In this document: positions 17,925 through 26,223 of the stretch, in pieces
Position numbering within the stretch: the first letter of the stretch is position 1
How the letters are laid out: each line of letters starts with the position of its first letter
Source: Hyphomicrobiales bacterium
GTDB lineage: Bacteria > Pseudomonadota > Alphaproteobacteria > Rhizobiales > Rhizobiaceae
Assembly (NCBI GenBank): GCA_900469965.1
Contig: UBZP01000017.1
Location: 310,001 to 374,000 of the forward strand
Length of the DNA stretch: 64,000 nt
Direction: 5' to 3'
Position numbers and translations under genes: made by a program
Notes under the pieces: generated by a model
Database searches by the model: none
What the model saw: only the letters and a program-made list of their open reading frames with translations
Told to the model about the DNA's origin: nothing

Positions 17925-19112
17925 ATGATCATCACCATCCTCGGCGGCGCCGGCTTCATGGGCGCTGGCATCGTCCGCGACCTCCTCTCCGACCGCGCCA
18001 TCGTCGACATCGGAAAAATCCGTCTCTGCGACACCTCGCGCGAGAAGATGCAGGCGCTGGCGGGCGAGCTCGGCGATCCGCGCATCGAATGCGTGGACCT
18101 GAACGTCACCGATGCGGCAGCGCTTTCGGCAGCCATCTCAGGCGCCGACATCTGCATCAACTGCGTGCCGACGCTGCTGGGCTTCCAGATGACGATCTTC
18201 GAGGCCGCCCTGGCCGCCCGGGTCGCCTACATGGACCTCGGCGGTCTCGGCACCTACACCGTCAGGCAGATCGCCGAGCACGAGCGCTTCAAGGCGGCCG
18301 GCGTCACCGCCGTCCTCGGCGCGGGCTCCGATCCCGGCATGTCGAACGTGATCTGCCGGGCGGTGGCCGACGAGCTGGACGAAATCGACAGGATCAATCT
18401 CTACTGGGCGGCGGAGCTTGCGGGCGAGGAGAACCCGGTCCTCGTGCCGCCCTACTCGGTTTCGACGGTGCTGGCGGAGTACGCCCATCCGAGCACGCAG
18501 TTCTATGACGGCCGGCATGTCGAGTGCCCGCCGATGAGCGGGCGCGAGGTCCTGGACCTGCCGGAGCCCTGGGGCCGTTGCGAGTTCATGCATTCGCCCC
18601 ATTCCGAGCAACTGACCGTTCCGCTGGCCGACGGCATCCGGGAAAAGGGGATCCGGGAATTCTCATGGAAGCTGCACCTGCCGCATCGCGAGCACGAGGC
18701 CTGGGTCGGCCTGGTGAAGGCGGGCTTCGGCGATTTCGACGAGGTTGTCGAAATCGGTGGCGTCGCCGTCAAACCGCTCGACGTGCTCAACAAGGTCATC
18801 GAGCGCAACATCCGGAAGAACGCCGACCGCATTCCGGCCCAGGAAAGCCACGAGATCCACTTCGCGATCGGGCAGGGCCGCAGGAACGGCAAGCCCTGCA
18901 CCGTGCGCGTGGAAGTCGTCGTCTCCCCCGACCCGATGTATGCGCCCTATGTCGACGCCTGCACCTCGATGAACGCCGCGATCGCCGCACAGCTCATCCT
19001 TAAGGAACCGAAAAGGCCGGGGGTCTACGCGCCGGAGAGCTATTTCGACGCCGCGACCTACTTCCCCGAGCTGGAAAAGAGGAAGTTCAGGATTTCGAAG
19101 ACGGTTTCCTGA
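17925..19112 (+). CDS. saccharopine dehydrogenase-like NAD(P)-dependent oxidoreductase
   Basis: The 395-residue enzyme begins MIITILGGAGFMGAGIVRDLL, a Rossmann GGAGFMG nucleotide site. A region typical of saccharopine/lysine-6-dehydrogenase relatives follows, with GADICINCVPTLLGFQMTIFEAAL, AYMDLGG and VLGAGSDPGMSNVI. Relatives act on C-N bonds of lysine, carboxynorspermidine or homospermidine-type compounds, which fits a polyamine-type importer and two aldehyde dehydrogenases nearby. It is the last gene of the cluster before a strong hairpin. The substrate is inferred only as a secondary amine or amino acid. Confidence 0.88.
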   Translation: MIITILGGAGFMGAGIVRDLLSDRAIVDIGKIRLCDTSREKMQALAGELGDPRIECVDLNVTDAAALSAAISGADICINCVPTLLGFQMTIFEAALAARVAYMDLGGLGTYTVRQIAEHERFKAAGVTAVLGAGSDPGMSNVICRAVADELDEIDRINLYWAAELAGEENPVLVPPYSVSTVLAEYAHPSTQFYDGRHVECPPMSGREVLDLPEPWGRCEFMHSPHSEQLTVPLADGIREKGIREFSWKLHLPHREHEAWVGLVKAGFGDFDEVVEIGGVAVKPLDVLNKVIERNIRKNADRIPAQESHEIHFAIGQGRRNGKPCTVRVEVVVSPDPMYAPYVDACTSMNAAIAAQLILKEPKRPGVYAPESYFDAATYFPELEKRKFRISKTVS

Positions 19113-19125
19113 GGCGGGGCATCCT

Positions 19126-19155
19126 CAACAGGGCGATCCGCGCATCGCCCTGTTG
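19126..19155 (+). terminator. strong hairpin ending the importer/cupin cluster
   Basis: A perfect 12-bp stem (CAACAGGGCGAT / ATCGCCCTGTTG) with a CCGCGC loop begins 14 bp after the TGA of the saccharopine-dehydrogenase-like gene. There is no T-tract after it, so termination may rely on Rho, or the hairpin may only protect the 3' end. Confidence 0.6.
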
Positions 19156-19240
19156 CGACAAACCTTTCCGGATTCGTTAGATCGCCGAAAATGCCCGTTC
19201 ATGATTGTGGCGGAAAAGAGAAAAATAAATCCTATCATTC

Positions 19241-19259
19241 TTATAGACATTCTCTATAA
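19241..19259. promoter_or_regulatory. inverted repeat over a TATAAT box
   Basis: TTATAGA-CATTC-TCTATAA is a perfect 7-bp inverted repeat with a 5-nt spacer. Its right arm is part of a TATAAT hexamer (19255-19260). It lies 80 bp upstream of the small membrane-protein gene at 19339, in an AT-rich island. It could be a promoter with an overlapping operator; the binding factor is unknown. Confidence 0.45.
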
Positions 19260-19338
19260 TGGTCTCCGGCGGGCATGGCTGCCCGGCTGATGTCCGGCTT
19301 GCGTCGATATCGCGAGCCGGGCTTCCAGAGGAAGGATG

Positions 19339-19515
19339 ATGACGATGAGCAACGTGGATGCCTTCGGCAAGGCCGGTTTCGGCCACAAGCGCGAACCGCA
19401 TGCGCGAGGTGGAGCGCCCGTCCGGCGCCGGACGCTCGACGGCATTGTCTGCAATGCGGTCGCGGGCGCGGCCATCCTCTTCGTTGCGGCGCTGGTCCTC
19501 GGCCTGATCGGCTGA
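19339..19515 (+). CDS. small single-pass membrane protein, unidentified
   Basis: A 58-residue frame starts at ATG 19339 (alternatives at 19336 and 19345), behind AGAGGAAGG. The N-terminal half is basic and polar (AGFGHKREPHARGGAPVRRRTLDG). The C-terminal half is one hydrophobic helix (ILFVAALVLGLIG) ending at the stop, like a tail-anchored or small inner-membrane protein. The ribosome-binding site and upstream promoter-like palindrome support expression. I know no family for it. Confidence 0.5.
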   Translation: MTMSNVDAFGKAGFGHKREPHARGGAPVRRRTLDGIVCNAVAGAAILFVAALVLGLIG

Positions 19516-19579
19516 TCCCGCTGAACGATCCCGACACGCATTCTCTCATTCGCCCGCCCTCGGCGCGACGACGCGAACC

Positions 19580-20416
19580 TCAGAGGTTCCACATCCTCCT
19601 GGCATTGCCCCGGTAGAGTTTTTCCCGTTCGTCCTGCGCGCACGGGCCGAAGATGGCCTGGGTCGCCGCCACCCATGTCGAAAGGCCGCCGCCCTTCGTG
19701 CAGACCGGCCAGTCGCTCCCCCAGACCACGCGATCCCAGCCGAAACTGGCAACGATGTGCTCGGCATAGGGGCGGATGGTCTCGACCGTCCAGCTCTGCG
19801 GGTCGGCATAGGCGACGATGCCCGAGATCTTGGCCATCACGTTCGGCCGCCGTGCGATCTCGCTGATCCCCCGCTTCCACGTGTCGAGTTCCCCCGAGAC
19901 GATATCGGGCACGCCGCAATGGTCGAGGACGAAGCGGACGTCCGGGGCGCTGTCGATCAGGGCGAGCGCCAGCGGCTGCTGGCGGGCCAGCATGCAGATG
20001 TCGAAGGTCAGCCGGCTGCCGGCCATGCGCCGGAGGTTGTCGCGAAACAGCGCCTGCTCGGAAATGTCGTCGGGGACGACGTGAAGGACGCGCCGGAAAC
20101 CCTTCACGAAGGGATCGGCCTCGCATTTTTCCAGATAGGCGGCAAAGCCCGTCTCCTCCGGCCGGCAGGCGGCGATGACGCCGGCGATCAGGTCCCCCTG
20201 CGCGGCGGCGAGGCCGCGGACCATCTCGGTCTCGACCTCGATGTCCGAGGTCGCCACGTCCACCTCCATGTGCAGGGCCGCCTCGATGCCGAGGCGCTTG
20301 GCCTCTTGCGCATATTCCGGATAGGTGAAGTCGCGGTTCAGGTCGCCGGCGCCCGAAAGCCAGGGATAGGCGAGCCGCGACTGGTCGATCAGGTGCAGGT
20401 GGGTGTCGATGAACAT
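19580..20416 (-). CDS. amidohydrolase_2 family hydrolase (L-fuconolactonase-like)
   Basis: The 278-residue TIM-barrel hydrolase has the metal-site start [31 protein letters not shown] (about 165) and [10 protein letters not shown] (about 234). This is the pattern of COG3618 lactonases such as L-fucono-1,5-lactonase and 4-sulfomuconolactonase. GGGAGGAAG precedes the ATG at 20416. L-fuconate dehydratase and an L-lactate dehydrogenase-type gene lie 3-5 kb away, so a fuconolactonase role is plausible. It is not in the same operon, and other lactone substrates are possible. Confidence 0.85.
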   Translation of the reverse strand: MFIDTHLHLIDQSRLAYPWLSGAGDLNRDFTYPEYAQEAKRLGIEAALHMEVDVATSDIEVETEMVRGLAAAQGDLIAGVIAACRPEETGFAAYLEKCEADPFVKGFRRVLHVVPDDISEQALFRDNLRRMAGSRLTFDICMLARQQPLALALIDSAPDVRFVLDHCGVPDIVSGELDTWKRGISEIARRPNVMAKISGIVAYADPQSWTVETIRPYAEHIVASFGWDRVVWGSDWPVCTKGGGLSTWVAATQAIFGPCAQDEREKLYRGNARRMWNL

Positions 20417-20856
20417 GGCTTCCTCCCTCGTGGTGCCGCTTCCCGTCGGCAGGCCTTCCCAGGGCCTCTCTGCCGGACACGTCGCGCGACTTTAGAAAAT
20501 TCGGGGCGCCATGTCCTACAGGAAAGAGCGATTTCAACGACTTGGCGGCAGGAAATCGCATCGTCCCGGTCTCGACGTCACCCGATTGTGATCCGGCCTT
20601 TCATGTCGTTGGAATTGCGCAGCTTTTCCTTGGGTGGCAGGATCGCCGAAACGCGACTGCGCGAGCGGCCCGCCTCCGGGGCGTGGCGCTGCGCGCCGAA
20701 CGGCATATCGAAACGGGCGCGGAGCACGGCGCCCCCGCATACCGACGTATAGCTGCGCAATCCGCCGAACCTGCGTCATCTTCTTCCTGTCGAGTTGGCC
20801 TCGCCGGCCGGGCGGGCTGTCCAGGGCCCGTCACTCACAGGTCATGGAGAGATGAA
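20417..20856. other. 440-bp divergent intergenic region without a recognised gene
   Basis: The region separates the amidohydrolase (minus) and the Tat-type hydrolase (plus) and must hold their promoters. Frames here are short or lack coding character. I see no convincing -35/-10 pair, RNA or repeat. TTTAGAAAATT near 20491 is the only AT-rich patch. GGAGAG at 20846-20851 is the ribosome-binding site of the next gene. Confidence 0.5.
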
Positions 20857-21831
20857 ATGACAGATGACGACATCTCGCGGGGCACCGGTCCCCTGCGGCG
20901 GGACGTGTTGGCGCTCGGTCTCGGAGCGAGCGTAGCCACGGCGCTCCCGCATTTTGCAATGGCTGCCACAACGCACGACAACAAGGAAAGGAGACAACAC
21001 ATGGGCATGGTGAAGACAAAGGACGGGGTTGAGATATTCTACAAGGACTGGGGCCAGGGGCAGCCGATCGTCTTCCATCACGGCTGGCCGCTGAGCAGCG
21101 ACGATTGGGACGCCCAGATGATGTTCTTCGTCGAGAAGGGCTTCCGGGTCGTGGCCCATGACAGGCGCGGGCACGGCCGTTCGAGCCAGGTCAGCGACGG
21201 CCACGACATGGATCACTACGCTGCGGACGCCGCAGCAGTTACCGAGCATCTCGATCTGCGCAACGCCGTCCATATCGGCCACTCGACCGGCGGCGGCGAG
21301 GCCACGCGCTATGTCGCAAGGCACGGCAAGGGCCGGGTCGCCAAGCTCGTGCTGATCGGCGCCGTCCCGCCGATCATGGTCAAGACGGCCGCAAATCCGG
21401 GCGGCCTGCCGATCGAGGTGTTCGACGGTTTCCGCAAGCAGCTCGCCGCCAACCGCAGCCAGTTCTACCTCGACATCGCCAGCGGCCCGTTCTACGGCTT
21501 CAACCGTCCGAACGCCGAGGTCTCGCAGGGCGTGATCCAGAATTGGTGGCGCCAGGGCATGGAGGGCGGCGCCAAGGCGCAGTACGACGGCATCAAGGCA
21601 TTCTCGGAGACCGATTTCACCGAAGACCTGAAGGCGATCACGGTGCCGACCCTGGTGATGCACGGCTCCGACGACCAGATCGTGCCGATCGACGATTCCG
21701 GCCGGCTGTCGTGGAAGCTGGTCCAGAACGGCACCCTCAAGGTCTATGACGGCTACCCGCACGGCATGTGCACCACACATGCCGACGAGATCAATGCGGA
21801 TCTCCTGGCCTTCATCCAGGCAAACGGCTGA
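20857..21831 (+). CDS. alpha/beta hydrolase (non-heme haloperoxidase/arylesterase-like) with Tat signal and a second internal start
   Basis: The 324-residue hydrolase has a catalytic triad formed by Ser143 (GHSTGGGE), Asp272 (HGSDDQIVP) and His302 (YPHGM). [31 protein letters not shown] is typical of cofactor-free haloperoxidase/esterase proteins. Residues 1-37 form a twin-arginine leader ([26 protein letters not shown]). GGAGAG precedes the ATG at 20857. A second, even better site (AAAGGAG, 7-nt spacer) precedes the internal ATG at 21001 (Met49), which would yield the standard cytosolic form of about 276 residues. Exported and cytosolic forms may both be made. Confidence 0.88.
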   Translation: MTDDDISRGTGPLRRDVLALGLGASVATALPHFAMAATTHDNKERRQHMGMVKTKDGVEIFYKDWGQGQPIVFHHGWPLSSDDWDAQMMFFVEKGFRVVAHDRRGHGRSSQVSDGHDMDHYAADAAAVTEHLDLRNAVHIGHSTGGGEATRYVARHGKGRVAKLVLIGAVPPIMVKTAANPGGLPIEVFDGFRKQLAANRSQFYLDIASGPFYGFNRPNAEVSQGVIQNWWRQGMEGGAKAQYDGIKAFSETDFTEDLKAITVPTLVMHGSDDQIVPIDDSGRLSWKLVQNGTLKVYDGYPHGMCTTHADEINADLLAFIQANG

Positions 21832-22262
21832 TCCTTGCGCGAGGGACGCTCGCCCGCGGTGACCGTCCCTCGCTTGTGCTGCCGCTCGGCCCGCACGGTC
21901 CCGGCAATCGCGAAAACGCCCTGCGGCTCCGACTGCACCGGGATCGGCGCCTTGCGCCTGCGCCACCCGGAGAGGCGAAAAAGTTCACCCGCCCCGTCGT
22001 CCCGGTTGGCCGCCCTTCGATGAAGTCATGCGCGCGCCTGTCCGGTCGTCCCAGCCGACCTAACCTTTGCGCCAGCTTGGCGCTGCCGGCGACGCCCCCT
22101 AGGGTGATGCACAATTCGTTGTGGCGGTCCCACAAGCCGCGTGTTCGGTCCCTGTCGCTGCGCAGTCCGGCGGGGAGCTTCACGCGCCTTTCCCACCCGG
22201 GCGTGAAAGCCTCGGTGCATGAGAGCCGCCAGAGTGCCGTCATCGCCAAAAGGAGGTTTGCC
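21832..22262. other. 431-bp intergenic region without a recognised gene
   Basis: The stretch between the hydrolase and the FixJ-like regulator stays open in the regulator's frame, but it lacks a start with a ribosome-binding site and lacks coding character. It presumably carries the regulator's promoter. I can identify no hairpin, RNA or promoter with confidence. AAAAGGAGG just before 22263 is the regulator's ribosome-binding site. Confidence 0.5.
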
Positions 22263-22922
22263 ATGCTGCAGAGGCTTTCCGCAGCGGAAACAACCCCGAT
22301 CATCAACATCGTCGATGACGACGACACCGTTTGCGATTCGCTGGTCGATCTGTTCGGCTCGTTCGGGATCCTGGCCAACGCGTTCGGCGGGCCGGCCGAG
22401 TTTCTCGCCGGCTTCGACCCCCAGCGGCCCGGCTGCATCCTTCTCGACGTCAACATGCCCGGGCTCAACGGCCTCGAACTGCAGGCAAAGCTCTCCGAGA
22501 TGGGCTGCCGGCATCCGGTCGTCTTCATGACCGGAATTGCCGATGTGACCGTTTCGGTCGATGCGATGAAGGCCGGCGCGACCGATTTTCTCCTCAAGCC
22601 CTTCGACGGCGGAAAGGTGGTGGCGGCGGCCATGCATGCCATCCGCCTGGACGCCGAGCGGCGAAGCGCGTCGCAACTGGCCGAGGAGGCCAGAAGGCGC
22701 GCCGAGAAGCTGACGCCCCGCGAGCGCGAAGTCTTCAAATACGTGGCCGATGGTCTTTTGAACAAGCAGATCGCGCACGAGCTGGGTGTCAGCGAGATCA
22801 TGGTGAAACTGCACCGCGGACGGATGATGAAGAAGATGGGGTGCCGCTCGCTGATCGATCTCGTCCGCCGCTATGACCTTCTGGTCTCCACGGCGCCCGG
22901 CGGCCCCGTCTCTACAAACTGA
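22263..22922 (+). CDS. FixJ/NarL-type response regulator, orphan
   Basis: The 219-residue response regulator has a receiver domain at about 12-130, with the acidic cluster VDDDD, phospho-acceptor Asp62 (CILLDVNMPG), the T of VVFMTG and Lys near 111 (FLLKPF). A LuxR-type DNA-binding domain follows at about 150-212 (LTPREREVFKYVADGLLNKQIAHELGVSEIMVKLHRGRMM). The ATG at 22263 has AAAAGGAGG upstream. The layout matches FixJ-like regulators. No histidine kinase gene is nearby, so its partner is elsewhere. It may control the flanking hydrolase or fuconate genes, but nothing in the sequence proves this. Confidence 0.92.
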   Translation: MLQRLSAAETTPIINIVDDDDTVCDSLVDLFGSFGILANAFGGPAEFLAGFDPQRPGCILLDVNMPGLNGLELQAKLSEMGCRHPVVFMTGIADVTVSVDAMKAGATDFLLKPFDGGKVVAAAMHAIRLDAERRSASQLAEEARRRAEKLTPREREVFKYVADGLLNKQIAHELGVSEIMVKLHRGRMMKKMGCRSLIDLVRRYDLLVSTAPGGPVSTN

Positions 22923-22960
22923 GGTTGCTGATCCGCCCCGCCTGTCGGCATCCCGGTCTG

Positions 22961-22995
22961 TTGACAAGGGCAAAATGTGTCCTTTATGTATAAAG
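22961..22995 (+). promoter_or_regulatory. candidate promoter with operator for the fuconate operon
   Basis: TTGACA at 22961-22966 is followed at 22982-22995 by the perfect inverted repeat CTTTAT-GT-ATAAAG. A -10 element inside the repeat (TTATGT, 17-bp spacing) would be blocked by a bound repressor. It lies 85 bp upstream of the fuconate dehydratase start. The -10 match is weak; the -35 and the palindrome are clear. Confidence 0.5.
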
Positions 22996-23079
22996 TACAG
23001 ATTGAGAGTCGAAGCGCTGCCGCGCCGGCCGTGGCCGTCGGGGTGTGCCCTCGCAGGCAGCGCAGAATGGGAGGAAAAG

Positions 23080-24357
23080 ATGACCCGGATCACCGGCATG
23101 CGCGTGTTCGACCTGCGGTTTCCGACGTCCAGGAGCCTCGACGGTTCCGACGCGATGAACCCGGATCCGGACTATTCGGCCGCCTATGTCATCCTCGACA
23201 CCGACCAGCCGGGCGTCAGCGGCCACGGGCTGACCTTCACGATCGGCCGCGGCAACGACATCTGCTGCATGGCGATCAGGGCGATGGAGCACCTCGTCGT
23301 CGGCCTTGACGTCGACGACGTCCGCAAGGCGCCCGGCAAGTACTGGCGTCATCTCACGGGGGACAGCCAGTTGCGCTGGATCGGCCCCGACAAGGGGGCG
23401 ATGCACCTGGCGACGGGGGCGGTGGTCAATGCGATCTGGGACCTGCTCGCCCGTCTGGCGGGCAAGCCGGTGTGGCAGCTCGTCAGCGAGCTTTCGCCGG
23501 AAGAGATCGCCGACATCGTCGACTTCCGCTACCTGACGGACGTGCTGACGAGGGACGAGGCGATCGCCATCCTGAAGAAGGCGGAAGCGGGCAAGGCGGA
23601 ACGGATCGAGACGCTCAAGCGCGAAGGCTATGCCTGCTACACGACGTCGGCCGGCTGGCTCGGCTATCCGGAGGAAAAGCTGCGGCGGCTCTGCAAGGAA
23701 GCGGTCGATGCCGGCTTCAACCATGTCAAGATGAAGGTCGGCCGCGATCTCGACGACGACATCCGCCGGCTGACGATCGCACGCGAGGTCATCGGCCCGG
23801 ATCGCTACCTGATGATCGACGCCAACCAGGTCTGGGAGGTCGACCAGGCGATCGACTGGGTCAACAAGCTCGCATTCGCCCGGCCCTACTTCATCGAGGA
23901 GCCGACCAGCCCGGACGACATCGCCGGCCATCGCAAGATTCGCCAGGCGATCGGGCCGGTGAAGGTCGCGACCGGCGAGATGTGCCAGAACCGCATCATG
24001 TTCAAGCAGTTCATCGCCGAAGGCGCGATCGACATCGTCCAGATCGACAGCTGCCGCATGGGCGGGCTGAACGAGGTTCTGTCGGTGCTGCTGGTTGCGG
24101 CGAAGTACGGCCTGCCGGTCTGGCCGCACGCCGGCGGCGTCGGGCTGTGCGAATATGTCCAGCATCTGTCGATGATCGACTATGTCGCCGTCTCCGGCAC
24201 GAAGGAGGGCAGGGTGATCGAATATGTCGATCACCTGCACGAGCATTTCATCGATCCCTGCGTCATTCGCGCCGCCGCCTACATGCCGCCGTCGCGCCCC
24301 GGTTTCTCGATCGAAATGAAGCCGGAATCGATTGCCGAATTCACGTTCCGATCCTAA
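23080..24357 (+). CDS. L-fuconate dehydratase (enolase superfamily)
   Basis: The 425-residue enolase-superfamily enzyme dehydrates L-fuconate to 2-keto-3-deoxy-L-fuconate. Catalytic residues are in the expected order: Lys217-x-Lys219 (HVKMKVG), Asp247 (MIDANQVW), Glu273 (FIEEPTSPDD), Glu300 (ATGEMCQNR) and His350 (WPHAGGVGL). The N-terminal capping segment RFPTSRSLDGSDAMNPDPDYSAAYV and HGLTFTIGRGNDICC are hallmarks of the FucD group. GAGGAAAAG precedes the ATG at 23080. The lactate-dehydrogenase-type gene downstream fits the oxidative fucose route, which ends in pyruvate and L-lactate. Confidence 0.9.
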   Translation: MTRITGMRVFDLRFPTSRSLDGSDAMNPDPDYSAAYVILDTDQPGVSGHGLTFTIGRGNDICCMAIRAMEHLVVGLDVDDVRKAPGKYWRHLTGDSQLRWIGPDKGAMHLATGAVVNAIWDLLARLAGKPVWQLVSELSPEEIADIVDFRYLTDVLTRDEAIAILKKAEAGKAERIETLKREGYACYTTSAGWLGYPEEKLRRLCKEAVDAGFNHVKMKVGRDLDDDIRRLTIAREVIGPDRYLMIDANQVWEVDQAIDWVNKLAFARPYFIEEPTSPDDIAGHRKIRQAIGPVKVATGEMCQNRIMFKQFIAEGAIDIVQIDSCRMGGLNEVLSVLLVAAKYGLPVWPHAGGVGLCEYVQHLSMIDYVAVSGTKEGRVIEYVDHLHEHFIDPCVIRAAAYMPPSRPGFSIEMKPESIAEFTFRS

Positions 24358-24423
24358 AAGGTGATCGTCGCATTCGGGGCGGCGCCGCGAGGCGGGCCGC
24401 CCCTCCGCATGTAGGGGGAAGAG

Positions 24424-25566
24424 TTGAGCCAGATCCTGACGATTGCCGACCTCAAGGCGCGCGCGAAGCGGCGCGTACCGAAGATGTTCTTCGACTATGC
24501 CGATTCCGGCGCCTATACCGAAGGCACCTACCAGGCGAACGAGGAGGACTTCCACAAGATCAAGCTGCGCCAGCGCGTGCTCGTCGACATGACGAACCGG
24601 TCGCTGGAATCGACGATGATCGGCGAGAAGGTCTCGATGCCCGTGGCGCTGGCCCCCACCGGGCTGACCGGCATGCAGCACGCCAACGGCGAGATGCTGG
24701 CAGCCCAGGCGGCCGAGGAATTCGGGATCCCCTTCACGCTCTCCACCATGAGTATCTGCTCGATCGAGGATGTCGCCTCGGTCACCACCCGGCCGTTCTG
24801 GTTCCAGCTCTATGTGATGCAGGACCGCGACTTCGTGCTGAACCTGATCGATCGCGCCAAGGCGGCGAAATGCTCCGCGCTGGTGCTGACGCTGGATCTG
24901 CAGATCCTCGGCCAGCGTCACAAGGACATCCGCAACGGCCTTTCGGCGCCGCCGAAGTTCACGCCGAAGCATATCTGGCAGATGGCGACGCGGCCGCTGT
25001 GGTGCATGCAGATGCTGGGCACGAAGCGGCGCACCTTCGGCAACATCGTCGGCCATGCCAAGAGCGTCACCGATCTGTCGTCGCTGTCGGTGTGGACCTC
25101 CGAGCAGTTCGATCCGCAGCTCTCCTGGAAGGACGTGGCCTGGATCAAGGAGCGCTGGGGCGGCAAGCTGATCCTCAAGGGCATCCTCGACGAGGAGGAT
25201 GCGCGCATGGCGGTCTCGACGGGCGCGGACGCGATCATCGTCTCCAACCACGGAGGCCGGCAGCTCGACGGCGCCCCCTCATCGATCAGCATGCTGCCGC
25301 GGATCGTCGATGCGGTCGGCGGCCATGTCGAGGTGCATCTCGACGGCGGCGTCCGCTCGGGGCAGGACGTGCTCAAGGCGCTGTGCTACGGCGCGAAGGG
25401 CACCTATATCGGCCGGCCGTTCCTCTACGGGCTCGGTGCCGGTGGCAGGTCCGGGGTGAAGCAGGCGCTGGAGATCATCCGCAAGGAACTCGACATCACC
25501 ATGGCGCTGTGCGGCGAGCGCGACGTCCGCAACCTGTCGCGCCGCAACCTCCACCAGGCCGTCTGA
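24424..25566 (+). CDS. lldD: FMN-dependent L-lactate dehydrogenase (LldD-type alpha-hydroxy-acid oxidase)
   Basis: The 380-residue flavoprotein of the alpha-hydroxy-acid oxidase family has an N-terminal KRRVPKMFFDYADSGAYTEGTYQANEEDF, the FMN region PVALAPTGLTGMQHANGE and the catalytic His in IIVSNHGGRQLDGAPSS (about 275). The C-terminal FMN site is EVHLDGGVRSGQDVLKALCYGAKGTYIGRPF. The start appears to be TTG at 24424 behind GGGGGAAG. It sits 66 bp after fuconate dehydratase and probably shares its transcript. It would oxidise the L-lactate released by fucose breakdown. Another 2-hydroxy acid cannot be excluded. Confidence 0.9.
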   Translation: MSQILTIADLKARAKRRVPKMFFDYADSGAYTEGTYQANEEDFHKIKLRQRVLVDMTNRSLESTMIGEKVSMPVALAPTGLTGMQHANGEMLAAQAAEEFGIPFTLSTMSICSIEDVASVTTRPFWFQLYVMQDRDFVLNLIDRAKAAKCSALVLTLDLQILGQRHKDIRNGLSAPPKFTPKHIWQMATRPLWCMQMLGTKRRTFGNIVGHAKSVTDLSSLSVWTSEQFDPQLSWKDVAWIKERWGGKLILKGILDEEDARMAVSTGADAIIVSNHGGRQLDGAPSSISMLPRIVDAVGGHVEVHLDGGVRSGQDVLKALCYGAKGTYIGRPFLYGLGAGGRSGVKQALEIIRKELDITMALCGERDVRNLSRRNLHQAV

Positions 25567-25582
25567 GGCCCTGGTCAGGGCC
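25567..25582 (+). terminator. short hairpin after lldD
   Basis: GGCCCTG-GT-CAGGGCC starts immediately after the lldD stop codon. The minimal loop means only about 5 bp would really pair. No T-tract follows. It is a weak terminator candidate. Confidence 0.35.
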
Positions 25583-25703
25583 GTCCGGAATCGCTCCATC
25601 GATTAACATTAGTTTAAGCTAATCCTTTTTGATGGGGCGTCCGGAATTGCGAGGGCCGCCAAAGGGGCGCAAACTCCCTTCGTTCTAACGGAGGGAAGCA
25701 TCC

Positions 25704-26186
25704 ATGACGGATCGCAGACAACTCGAAAGGACTGTCCGCGCGTTCTACAGGGCACGTAACGACAATGACATCGACGCGATCATGGATTGCGTCGATCCAA
25801 GGGCCAGCTTCCGCATCACCGGCAGCTACAGGCTCGGCCCTTTGACCCACATGGTCGAGGGCGAGACGGAGATCAGGGCACGGTTCAGCGACCTGATGGC
25901 AACCTGGGATCTTTCCGACATGGAGGTCGAGAGCGTCCATGTGGACGGGGACACCGTGCTGGTCCACCGCAGCGGACCGATCCGCTTCATTCCGAAGGAT
26001 ATCTTCATCGATACCGAGATGATGGACAAGCTGACCTTCGAGGACGGCCGCATCATCGAATACACCGAGTTCGTGGATACGCTGATGGCGGCGGAGATGG
26101 TCGGCTTCGTCAAGCCGTCCGGCATCTGGACCGGCGTTTCGGCCATGCCGGTCGATCCGCTTGCGGACGAGCGGCCCAACGCCTGA
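25704..26186 (+). CDS. SnoaL/NTF2-like protein
   Basis: The 160-residue protein has the cone-shaped NTF2-like pattern: N-terminal helix TDRRQLERTVRAFYRARNDNDIDAIMDCVDPRASFRI, then alternating strands up to LTFEDGRIIEYTEFVDTLMAAEMV. Such proteins serve as isomerases, cyclases, dehydratase-like enzymes or ligand-binding subunits. GGAGGGAAG precedes the ATG. It stands alone between lldD and the convergent glutamine-synthetase-like gene. I cannot assign a substrate. Confidence 0.82.
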   Translation: MTDRRQLERTVRAFYRARNDNDIDAIMDCVDPRASFRITGSYRLGPLTHMVEGETEIRARFSDLMATWDLSDMEVESVHVDGDTVLVHRSGPIRFIPKDIFIDTEMMDKLTFEDGRIIEYTEFVDTLMAAEMVGFVKPSGIWTGVSAMPVDPLADERPNA

Positions 26187-26223
26187 TCTTCCGGCGGTTC
26201 GCCCTTGCGGCCCCGGAGTCGGC

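Noticed and set aside
23472..25622. 716-codon plus-strand frame across fucD and lldD
   Set aside because: It is an alternative frame of two well-supported genes and reads through their intergenic gap. It has no domain.
25608..25623. ATTAG-TTTAAG-CTAAT hairpin followed by CTTTTTG as a terminator
   Set aside because: The 5-bp stem is nearly all A-T and too weak to terminate. It is more likely part of the AT-rich promoter of the SnoaL-like gene.
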